The notes under the pieces are model-generated. The model saw only the letters and a program-made list of their open reading frames with translations. It had not been told where the DNA came from and made no database searches. DNA of 64,000 nt, taken from assembly GCF_039538045.1 (NCBI RefSeq), contig NZ_BAABBQ010000001.1, forward strand, positions 1,324,001 to 1,388,000, given 5' to 3'. The translations under genes were made by a program, and so were the position numbers. This DNA is from Sphingomonas swuensis (GTDB taxonomy: Bacteria; Pseudomonadota; Alphaproteobacteria; Sphingomonadales; Sphingomonadaceae). The stretch's first letter is position 1, and the number at the start of each line of letters is the position of its first letter. Shown here piece after piece: positions 16,896 through 24,710 of the stretch.

Positions 16896-19800
16896 ATGCG
16901 CTTCCAACCTACGCTTGCTTTGTCCGCGTCCGCACTCGCGCTGTCGCTCGGCCTGGCAACTCCGGCCTTTGCTCAGTCGCCCGCTCCGGCGACCCCGAAC
17001 AACAATGCCTGCCAGGCCGCTCCGGGAACCCCCGAGCGCGCAAGCTGCCCGGACGACGAGCAGGTTGGTGACACCGCCGGCTCCACCAATGCCGAGGGCG
17101 CTCCGACGACCCGCAATGCCGCCGGCGAGCAGGAAATCCTGGTCACCGGTTCGCGCATTCGTCGCAACCAGTTCAACACCGCGGACTCGATCCAGCTGAT
17201 CACCCGCAAGGAAGCCACCCAGTCGGGCTTCAACTCGACCGCGGAAATCCTGCAGTCGACCGCCGTCACCGGCGGCACCGCGCAGATCAACGACACCTAC
17301 GGCGGCTTCGTCACCAACGGTGGCCCGGGCGTCAACACCATCTCGCTTCGTGGTCTCGGCACCACGCGCACGCTCGTCCTGCTGAACGGCCGCCGCGTCG
17401 CTCCGGCGGGTTCCCGCGGCTCGGTCGGTTCGGCCGATCTCAACGTTCTCCCGAACGCGATGATCGACCGCATCGAAGTGCTGAACACCGGCGCTTCGTC
17501 GGTCTACGGTTCGGACGCGATCGCGGGCGTCATCAACATCGTCACCCGCTCGCGCATCAACGGCCTCGTCGCCGAGGTCCAGCACAACGCCCCGCAGATC
17601 GGCGCCGGCACTAGCCGCCGCTACTCGCTGACTGGCGGCTGGACGAACAACCGTCTGCGCGTCGCGGGCTCGGTCGAGTACTTCAACCGTGACCGGATCC
17701 GCACCGGCGACGTCTCGTTCGCCCGCTGCCCGACCCAGTTCTACGGCACCAACGGCAGCGACTTCGGTGCGGGCGACTTCATCGATCCGCGCACCGGCCA
17801 GCCGAAGTGCTTCCCGCTCGAGAACGGCGGCACCACCGTCAACACGATCGGTACGCCGAACTTCAACGCCACCCCGACCAGCGGCATCGTGCTCGCTCCG
17901 GGAGTCCCCGCGGGCTACACCAGCACCTGCAACCGCTTCCGTCCGAACCCGCTGGTCACCACCGGCCCGGTCCCGGGTTACGAGTGCGTCGGCGGCGGTG
18001 CGCTCAGCACCAACATCCGCGACACCTCTTCGCCGAACTCGCTTCGCGAAGACCTGATCTCGCCGGCCAAGATCCTGACCGCCTTCGGCCAGATCGCCTA
18101 CGAGAGCAGCGCGCTCGGCAACGCCGAATTCTACACCGAAGTGCTGCTTAACCGCCGCAAGTCGGAGCAGGACCAGCAGCGCCAGTTCACCATCGACTAT
18201 CCGTTCGGCAGCCCGCTCATCCCGGTCGGCCTGCGTTACCCGGTGGCGTTCCTCGGCCCGCAGGCGGCCAACCCGCTGGTCTCGGTCGGTGTCCGCGTGT
18301 TCGCCGACTACGGCATCTACAACAACCGTCAGACCGTCGACTTCGCCCGCCTCAACGGCGGCGTTCGCGGCGACCTGCCGTTCCGCGACTGGCGCTACGA
18401 CTTCTTCGTCGGCAAGAGCTGGTCGGACTCGGACTACACCACCGACCTGATCCTCCAGGACCGCCTCAACGCGTCGCTCGACGTCGTTGCCGGCGCCACC
18501 CCGGGGACCTTCGTCTGCCGCAACCCGATCGGCGGCTGCGTCGCGGCTCCGGTGCTTTCGCCGGCCGTTGTCGGCGGTCAGTTCCCGGCGGCCTGGTTGG
18601 ACTACATCACCGATCCGGTCACCGGTAACACCAAGTATCGCGAGACCACGACGGCCTTCAACGTCGATGGTTCGCTGCTCAAGCTGCCGGCGGGCGACCT
18701 CTCGGTCGCGCTCGGCATCGAGTATCGCAAGGCCTCGATCAACGACCAGCCGAGCCCCGAGAGCGTTCGCAACAACCTCGCCGGCTTCACCTCGTCCACG
18801 CCGACCGTCGGCAAGGACTCGGTGATCGAATATTACGGCGAAGTCGAAATCCCGGTGCTCCGCAACCAGCTGATCCGTGAGTTCACGATCAACGCCTCGG
18901 CTCGCTACACCGACTACAAGTCGTACGGCGGTCAGACGACCTACAAGGTCGGTGGTCTGCTCTCGCCGACCAGCTGGCTCTCGTTCCGCGGCAGCTACGG
19001 CACTTCTTACCGCGCCCCGGCGCTGTTCGAGCAGTTCCTTGGCGCGACCACGGGCTTCCTCGGCTCGACGGGCGACCCCTGCGACAACCTCGCTTCGGTC
19101 ACCAACGTGCTGGTCCGTGACCGCTGCATCAGCGAGGGCCTTCCGGTCGGAACCGGCCCGGGCTTCGCCGACACCTTCCGTCAGCGCAGCAGCATCACGG
19201 TGGTGGGCGTCGGCGGCGCCGAGGCGGGCCTGGAGGCCGAAACCTCCAAGGCGCTGACCTTCGGCGGCGTGTTCCAGCCGAACTTCTTCGGCCCGAACTT
19301 CGGCGACCTGTCGATCAGCCTCGACTACTTCCGCGTGAAGGTCGAGAACGGCGTCTCGCAGCTGACCGCGGCCAACGTGCTCAGCCAGTGCTACGCCAAC
19401 CCGGAGCGGACCACCTGCGACCTCATCACGCGCTCGAACTTCGCCGCCGACGGCGCGGGCACCCTGCGCGTGATCCAGAGCTACGTGAACATCTCGGACG
19501 CGTATGTCTCGGGTCTGGACTTCAATGCTCGCTATGCTCGTGAGATCGGCCCGGGCCGGTTCCGCGCGGGTGCGGCGATCACCAAGTTCAACAACCGCTA
19601 CAACCGCACCTTCCCGACCCAGACCCCGCTGAACGTCATCGGCCTCATCAACAATCCGGAATACACCGGCACGTTCGATGCGTCCTACACCGTTCGCCCG
19701 GTCTTCTTCCGCTGGTCGATGGAGTGGATCGGCAAGACCGACGCCCAGGCTTATGCCGCCGGCTTTGGCCTGACCCCGCAGAAGTATTTCTACCGGACCC

Positions 19801-20027
19801 CGAACTACTACCTCAACAACGTGGCGACGGGTTACGAGTCGGACGACTTCTCGATCACCTTCGGTATCCGCAACCTGTTCAACAAGAAGCCGCCGGAAAT
19901 CTCGGCGGACTACACCAACCTCCTCGGCAACGTGCCGCTGGGCGCTGGTTACGACCTTCGCGGCCGGACGTTCTTCGTGAACTTCTCGGCAGCGATCGAC
20001 AAGGCGCTGGGCCGCGCCGGCTTCTAA
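16896..20027 (+). CDS. TonB-dependent outer-membrane receptor, paralogue 2
   Basis: A 1043-residue receptor. Signal peptide of about 27 residues (ending TPAFAQ), a linker with two cysteines (NACQAAPGTPERASCPDD), plug starting [14 protein letters not shown], then a barrel ending in a terminal phenylalanine (GRAGF) as usual for outer-membrane proteins. Long stretches such as [19 protein letters not shown] and [15 protein letters not shown] match receptor 1 nearly word for word, so the two arose by duplication. ATG 16896 has AGGA about ten bases upstream and opens a proper signal peptide. The imported substrate is unknown, and no TonB or catabolic genes are adjacent. Confidence 0.92.
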   Translation: MRFQPTLALSASALALSLGLATPAFAQSPAPATPNNNACQAAPGTPERASCPDDEQVGDTAGSTNAEGAPTTRNAAGEQEILVTGSRIRRNQFNTADSIQLITRKEATQSGFNSTAEILQSTAVTGGTAQINDTYGGFVTNGGPGVNTISLRGLGTTRTLVLLNGRRVAPAGSRGSVGSADLNVLPNAMIDRIEVLNTGASSVYGSDAIAGVINIVTRSRINGLVAEVQHNAPQIGAGTSRRYSLTGGWTNNRLRVAGSVEYFNRDRIRTGDVSFARCPTQFYGTNGSDFGAGDFIDPRTGQPKCFPLENGGTTVNTIGTPNFNATPTSGIVLAPGVPAGYTSTCNRFRPNPLVTTGPVPGYECVGGGALSTNIRDTSSPNSLREDLISPAKILTAFGQIAYESSALGNAEFYTEVLLNRRKSEQDQQRQFTIDYPFGSPLIPVGLRYPVAFLGPQAANPLVSVGVRVFADYGIYNNRQTVDFARLNGGVRGDLPFRDWRYDFFVGKSWSDSDYTTDLILQDRLNASLDVVAGATPGTFVCRNPIGGCVAAPVLSPAVVGGQFPAAWLDYITDPVTGNTKYRETTTAFNVDGSLLKLPAGDLSVALGIEYRKASINDQPSPESVRNNLAGFTSSTPTVGKDSVIEYYGEVEIPVLRNQLIREFTINASARYTDYKSYGGQTTYKVGGLLSPTSWLSFRGSYGTSYRAPALFEQFLGATTGFLGSTGDPCDNLASVTNVLVRDRCISEGLPVGTGPGFADTFRQRSSITVVGVGGAEAGLEAETSKALTFGGVFQPNFFGPNFGDLSISLDYFRVKVENGVSQLTAANVLSQCYANPERTTCDLITRSNFAADGAGTLRVIQSYVNISDAYVSGLDFNARYAREIGPGRFRAGAAITKFNNRYNRTFPTQTPLNVIGLINNPEYTGTFDASYTVRPVFFRWSMEWIGKTDAQAYAAGFGLTPQKYFYRTPNYYLNNVATGYESDDFSITFGIRNLFNKKPPEISADYTNLLGNVPLGAGYDLRGRTFFVNFSAAIDKALGRAGF

Positions 20028-20050
20028 GCGCCGACACCGACCAACGAATG

Positions 20051-20083
20051 ACAGCCGCCGGAGCGATCCGGCGGCTGTTTTCG
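20051..20083 (+). terminator. Rho-independent terminator of TonB receptor 2
   Basis: ACAGCCGCCGGA-GCGA-TCCGGCGGCTGT followed by TTTCG: a perfect 12-bp stem with a four-base loop, 24 bp after the stop codon. Confidence 0.9.
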
Positions 20084-20159
20084 TATCCGCTTGCGGCGCG
20101 TGCCGAATAAGGGTCGAACATCCTTCCCATTTGCCGATCCGGCTCGCTATGACCTTCGC

Positions 20160-22514
20160 ATGACGAGCGGCTGGGCGGGGGAGACGGGCGTGGCCCTGGC
20201 GGGCATCGCCGCCTTGTGCCTGCTCGCCGCCGCGCTGCTGATCCTGGTCGCGGCGCGCCAGCTCCGCCGGGCGCATCAAGCCCAGGCCGCCCACCGGCTT
20301 GCCCGCGACCTGCTGAAGGCGAGCCCGACGCGGCCGCTGCTGATCCACCCCGACGGTTCGCTCGAGCTCGATTCCGCACTCGCGCAGGAGCTCGGAATGG
20401 CGTCGTCGCTGCCGGCGCTCGAGGCGCTGGCCGGCGAGGATCATGGGCTCGACCGCGACGACATTTCACGGCTGCGCGAGCTGCTCGCCCCGGCGGTGTT
20501 GTCGGGCGAACGGGTCGAGACACTCGTGCGGATTGCGGGCTCGGCGACGATCCTCGATGTGCGCGGGGGCGCCGCGCCACCGGGTTCGCCGCCCGGGACC
20601 ATCCTCCTGTGGCTGTCCGACAGCGGTACCGCCGCAGCCGAGCGAAGCGAGTTGTCTGCTCGCCTCGCCGCGACCGAACAGGCATTCGACGCGCTCACCC
20701 ACCTCATCGAGGCGGCGCCGTTCCCGATGTGGGTGCGCGGCCAGGACCTCCAGCTTGCGTTGGTCAACCGTGCCTTCGTCACCGCGGTCGAGGCAACCGA
20801 CGCCGACGAAGTGGTCAAGCGCGGCATCGAACTAGTCGAGAGCGCCCGCGCCGACAGTGCCCGCCAGGGCGCGGTCGAGGCGGTCGCCGAGGGGCGGCCG
20901 ATCGAGCGCCACCAGCCTGCCACGATCGGCGGCGAGCGGCGGATGCTCCGGCTGGTCGACGTGCCGCTCCCCGGTGGCGCGGTCGCTGGCTATGCGGTCG
21001 ACATCCAGGAACTGGAGGACGCGAGGCTCGAGCTCGACCGCTACATCGCCAGCCAGCGGGAGCTCGCCGACCGAATGACGGCCGGCGCGGTCCAGTTCGA
21101 CCCCGATCGTAGCCTGTCCTTCTACAACCGGCCGTTCGCCATCCTCTCGGGGATCGAGCATGAGTGGCTCGACGAGAAGCCCGAGTTCGACCGGCTGCTA
21201 GAGCGGATGCGCGAGAACCACCGACTGCCCGAGGTCCGCGACTTTCCCGAGTGGAAGGCCGAGCGGCGCGGCTGGTTCACCTCGGCCGAGGAAGCGCATG
21301 AGGAGGAGTGGGTGCTCGCCAACGGCGACCATCTGCGGGTCGTCGGCCAGCCGCTGCCCGATGGAAGCCTGCGGCTGATCTTCGAGGACCGGACCGAGCA
21401 GGTCCGGCTGGCGAGCGCCCGCGACACGCTGCTGCGGGTGCGCACCGCGACCTTCGACAATCTGTTCGAAGGCGTCGCGGTGTTCGCGTCGGACGGGCGG
21501 CTCTACCTGTGGAACCGCCGCTTCGGCGACTTCTGGAGCCTCGAGGAGAGCTGGCTCGCCGAGCATCCGCGGGTCGACGAGCTGGTCCCGGCCTTCGCTG
21601 CGCGACTGGTCAACCCGACCGCCGCCGCCCGGCTTCGCGAGCTGGTTCGTGCGGCGACCACCGAACGGCGCGCCGAGCAGGGCCGGATCAGCCTTGCCGA
21701 CGGGCGCCACTTTGCCTTCGCCGCGGTCCCGCTGCCCGACGGCAATGCGCTTTTCACGATGATCGACGTCACCGACAGCAGCCGGATCGAGTCCGCGCTT
21801 CGCGAGCGGGCGGAAGCGCTCGAGCAGGCCGACAAGGTCCGCACCGACTTCGTCGCCAATATGAGCTACGAGCTGCGCACCCCGCTGACCTCGATCGGCG
21901 GGTTCGCCGAGATGCTCAACGGCGGTTATGCCGGCGAGCTCAGCGCGAGCGGCCGCGACTATGTCTCCGCCATCCTCGAATCGGTTGCGCGCCTGTCGCG
22001 GCTGATCGACGACGTGCTCGACCTCACCCAGGGCGAGAAGGGCGAGGTCGCGCTCGAGCGCGAGCGGGTGGACCTTGCCGGAATGGTCCGCAGCGTCGCC
22101 GAGGGGATGGAGGCGGCGGCGCGGACCAAGCGCCTCAAGCTCAAGGTCGCGGTGGGCGAAGGGACGGGCTCGGTTCTTGGCGACAGCCGCCGGCTCCGCG
22201 AGAGCCTCGAACATGTGCTGCGCAATGCCATCGCCTACACCGAGAAGGGCGAGGTGCGGGTGGTGACCCGCGGCGACGACGGTCAGGCCGAGATCCTTGT
22301 GTCGGACACGGGTCCGGGCCTCACCCCCGACGCACAAAGCCAGGTGTTCGAGCGCTTCACCCGGCTCGGCGAGGTGCGCGGCGAGGCGGCGCTCGGCCTC
22401 GGCCTCCCGCTGACCCGCCAGTTCATCGAGGCCCATGGCGGCACGGTTCAGATGTCGAGCCAGCCGGGGCAGGGGACCAACGTGCTGATCAGCCTCCCGC
22501 GTGGAAGCCGCTGA
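20160..22514 (+). CDS. divL: DivL-type PAS kinase with Tyr in place of the H-box His
   Basis: A 784-residue protein: one membrane helix at about 10-32, two or three PAS-like regions between about 185 and 545, then a histidine-kinase core. The H-box reads FVANMSYELRTPLTS, with Y570 exactly where the phospho-acceptor histidine should be (codon TAC, 21867-21869). The N-box (N689, NAIAYT), G1 box (SDTGPGL from 715) and LGLPL are intact, so the ATP-binding domain looks sound. In Caulobacter, DivL has this tyrosine and controls CckA-CtrA through DivK. Domain order and length agree, so I call it DivL. It shares its stop with the tsaE start (TGATG) and begins a five-gene overlapping chain. Confidence 0.85.
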   Translation: MTSGWAGETGVALAGIAALCLLAAALLILVAARQLRRAHQAQAAHRLARDLLKASPTRPLLIHPDGSLELDSALAQELGMASSLPALEALAGEDHGLDRDDISRLRELLAPAVLSGERVETLVRIAGSATILDVRGGAAPPGSPPGTILLWLSDSGTAAAERSELSARLAATEQAFDALTHLIEAAPFPMWVRGQDLQLALVNRAFVTAVEATDADEVVKRGIELVESARADSARQGAVEAVAEGRPIERHQPATIGGERRMLRLVDVPLPGGAVAGYAVDIQELEDARLELDRYIASQRELADRMTAGAVQFDPDRSLSFYNRPFAILSGIEHEWLDEKPEFDRLLERMRENHRLPEVRDFPEWKAERRGWFTSAEEAHEEEWVLANGDHLRVVGQPLPDGSLRLIFEDRTEQVRLASARDTLLRVRTATFDNLFEGVAVFASDGRLYLWNRRFGDFWSLEESWLAEHPRVDELVPAFAARLVNPTAAARLRELVRAATTERRAEQGRISLADGRHFAFAAVPLPDGNALFTMIDVTDSSRIESALRERAEALEQADKVRTDFVANMSYELRTPLTSIGGFAEMLNGGYAGELSASGRDYVSAILESVARLSRLIDDVLDLTQGEKGEVALERERVDLAGMVRSVAEGMEAAARTKRLKLKVAVGEGTGSVLGDSRRLRESLEHVLRNAIAYTEKGEVRVVTRGDDGQAEILVSDTGPGLTPDAQSQVFERFTRLGEVRGEAALGLGLPLTRQFIEAHGGTVQMSSQPGQGTNVLISLPRGSR

Positions 22515-22963
22515 TGCGGCAGCTGACCGAGGCCGAGATGGCAGACGTCGGCGCGGCGCTGGCGGCAGCGCTCCGGCCCGGCGATGTCGTCGCGCTCCAC
22601 GGCGAGCTTGGTGCGGGCAAGACCACGTTGGCCCGCGCGGTGCTCCGCGCGCTCGGCCACGAGGGCGAGGTGCCGAGCCCGAGCTTTGCCATCGTCCAAC
22701 CCTACGACCGGCTCGCGCTTCCGGTGACCCATGCCGACCTCTACCGGGTCGAGGATCCCGGCGAGCTGGAGGAGCTCGGGCTCGACGAGGCGCTCGACGG
22801 CGGGGTCTTGCTGGTCGAGTGGCCCGAGCGCGCGGGTGAGGCGGCCTGGCCACAGGCGCTGCGGCTCGTCCTGACGCCGGCTCCGGATGGCCGCCGTGCC
22901 TTGACTTGGGAGGTCCCGCGGTCATGGGAAGGGCGATGGCCACCGCCGCTTCCCCGACCATGA
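22514..22963 (+). CDS. tsaE: tRNA threonylcarbamoyladenosine biosynthesis ATPase TsaE
   Basis: A 149-residue P-loop protein with Walker A GELGAGKTT (residues 30-38), the family stretch GEVPSPSFAIVQPY and HADLYRVEDPGELEELGL. TsaE works with TsaB and TsaD in the cytoplasm to make the t6A37 modification of ANN-decoding tRNAs. Start and stop overlap both neighbours (TGATG with divL, ATGA with amgK), so it is translated within the same operon. The C-terminal 15 residues are proline/tryptophan-rich and less conserved in appearance. Confidence 0.93.
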   Translation: MRQLTEAEMADVGAALAAALRPGDVVALHGELGAGKTTLARAVLRALGHEGEVPSPSFAIVQPYDRLALPVTHADLYRVEDPGELEELGLDEALDGGVLLVEWPERAGEAAWPQALRLVLTPAPDGRRALTWEVPRSWEGRWPPPLPRP

Positions 22964-23946
22964 TTCCGCCGCCGAGCGCGCCCGACTTCCTTGCCCGCTG
23001 CGGCTGGGAGGGCGCCCGGATCGAGCCGCTTGCCGGCGATGCGAGCTTCCGTCGCTACTTCCGGGTCCATCACCAGGGCCGCCGCGCGGTCCTGATGGAT
23101 GCGCCGCCGCCGCACGAGGATCCGCGTCCGTTCATCGCGGTCGCCGAATGGCTCAGCGGGCGCGGCTTCAGCGCGCCCGACATCCTCGGCCGCGACCTCG
23201 AGGCGGGACTGCTGCTGCTCGCCGACCTCGGTGACGACCGGCTTCGCGAGACGCTCGACGAGGCGCCCACCCGCGAGGCGCAGCTGTACGAGCTCGCGAC
23301 CGACCTGCTGGTCGCGCTGCACGGGCATGCGCCGATGGACGGGCTTCCTCCGCATGGGCTCTCCGAATGGCTGGCCGAACTCGACCTGTTCCCCGACTGG
23401 TATGCGCCGGCGGTCGGGATCGAGGTCGATCGCGCCTCCTATCGCGCGGCATGGGAAGAGGTGCTTGCACCGGTCGCGGCCGACGGGCTTGGTCCGGTCA
23501 CGGTGCTGCGCGACTTCCATGCCGAGAACATCATGCTGGTCGGCGGCCGCGAGGGCACCGCGCACCTCGGCCTGCTCGACTTCCAGGACGCGCTCGCCGG
23601 GCATCCCGCCTACGACCTCGCAAGCGTGCTCGAGGACGCGCGGCGAGATGTCACTCCGGCGATCGAGCGTGCGATGATCGACCGCTATTCGCAGGCGACC
23701 GGCGGCGGCGAGGTCTTCGAGCGGGCCTATTGGGCGCTCGCGGCGCAGCGCAACACTCGCATCCTCGGGGTCTTCTGCCGCCTGTGGAAGCGCGACGGAA
23801 AGCCCGGCTACCGCCGCTTCCAGCCGCGCATGTGGGGGCTGCTCGAGCGCGACCTCGCCGCGCCCGGACTGGCGCCGGTGCGGCGCTGGTTCGATGCCAA
23901 CGTGCCCACCGCCTCGCGGGTCGCCCCCTGGCTGGAGAACGCCTGA
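22960..23946 (+). CDS. amgK: N-acetylmuramate/N-acetylglucosamine kinase AmgK
   Basis: A 328-residue member of the aminoglycoside-phosphotransferase fold. The catalytic loop is VLRDFHAENIML and the metal site GLLDFQDA, with HPAYDLASVLEDARRD after it, all typical of AmgK. In Pseudomonas and other Gram-negatives AmgK phosphorylates MurNAc at the anomeric carbon, the first step of a recycling route to UDP-MurNAc that bypasses de novo, fosfomycin-sensitive synthesis. ATG 22960 overlaps the tsaE stop (ATGA); an in-frame ATG at 22936 is the alternative. The stop overlaps murU by one base, and murU encodes the next enzyme. Confidence 0.9.
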   Translation: MIPPPSAPDFLARCGWEGARIEPLAGDASFRRYFRVHHQGRRAVLMDAPPPHEDPRPFIAVAEWLSGRGFSAPDILGRDLEAGLLLLADLGDDRLRETLDEAPTREAQLYELATDLLVALHGHAPMDGLPPHGLSEWLAELDLFPDWYAPAVGIEVDRASYRAAWEEVLAPVAADGLGPVTVLRDFHAENIMLVGGREGTAHLGLLDFQDALAGHPAYDLASVLEDARRDVTPAIERAMIDRYSQATGGGEVFERAYWALAAQRNTRILGVFCRLWKRDGKPGYRRFQPRMWGLLERDLAAPGLAPVRRWFDANVPTASRVAPWLENA

Positions 23947-24710
23947 TGACCGCCACCATCCATCGCGCGCTTCGGCTTCGTCCCGACATTCCGGCCGAAG
24001 TCCCCCGGACCGCGATGGTGATGGCCGCCGGGCTCGGCAAGCGGATGCGCCCGCTGACTGCGACCCGGCCCAAGCCGCTGGTCGAGGTCGCGGGCAAGCC
24101 GCTGCTCGACCATGTCCTCGATCGGCTTCGCGCCGCGGGGGTCGAGCGGGTGGTGGTCAACGTCCACTACCTCGCCGATTCGCTCGAGGCGCACCTCAAG
24201 GCGCGCTGCCGTGACCTCGACGTGGCGATCAGCGACGAGCGCGAGCTGCTGCTCGAGACCGGCGGCGGGCTCGTCCGCGCATTGCCGCAGATCGACTGCG
24301 ATCCGTTCATCGCGGTCAACAGCGACAATTACTGGGTCGATGGGCCGAGCGACACGCTCAAGCTGCTCGCCAGCCACTGGGACTCCGAGCGGATGGACGC
24401 GCTGCTGCTGCTGGTCCCGCTCGCCCGCGCCGGCAACCACAATGGCGTCGGCGACTTCCACCTCGATCCGGGCGGACGGGTGCGGCGTCGGGCCAAGGGC
24501 AGGGTGGCGCCGTTCGTCTACACCGGCATCCAGCTGATGGCGAAGCGGCTGCTCGACGGAGCACCCGACGGGCCCTTCTCGACCAACCTCCTGTGGGACA
24601 AGGCGATCCTCGAGGGTCGCTGCTTCGGGGTCGTCCACCAGGGCCTTTGGTTCGACGTCGGAACCCCTGCGGCGATCACCGCCACCGAGCAGGCGCTTGA
24701 GCGCGACTGA
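23946..24710 (+). CDS. murU: N-acetylmuramate-1-phosphate uridylyltransferase MurU
   Basis: A 254-residue nucleotidyltransferase with the sugar-nucleotide signature MAAGLGKRMRPLTATRPKPL near the N-terminus (residues about 23-42) and FIAVNSDNYWVDG holding the metal-binding aspartate. MurU turns MurNAc-1-phosphate and UTP into UDP-MurNAc, completing the AmgK route. The start at 23946 overlaps the amgK stop (TGATG). The first 20 residues (MTATIHRALRLRPDIPAEVP) are an extra lead compared with the family core, so a slightly later start cannot be excluded. The 3' end overlaps addB by 14 bp. Confidence 0.9.
   Translation: MTATIHRALRLRPDIPAEVPRTAMVMAAGLGKRMRPLTATRPKPLVEVAGKPLLDHVLDRLRAAGVERVVVNVHYLADSLEAHLKARCRDLDVAISDERELLLETGGGLVRALPQIDCDPFIAVNSDNYWVDGPSDTLKLLASHWDSERMDALLLLVPLARAGNHNGVGDFHLDPGGRVRRRAKGRVAPFVYTGIQLMAKRLLDGAPDGPFSTNLLWDKAILEGRCFGVVHQGLWFDVGTPAAITATEQALERD

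Noticed and set aside
16791..20444. A 1217-codon open frame antisense to TonB receptor 2, longer than the receptor gene itself
   Set aside because: GC-rich codons leave few stops on the opposite strand; the translation is repetitive in Arg, Gly, Val and Asp, matches no family, and the receptor on the plus strand has a signal peptide, plug and barrel motifs.
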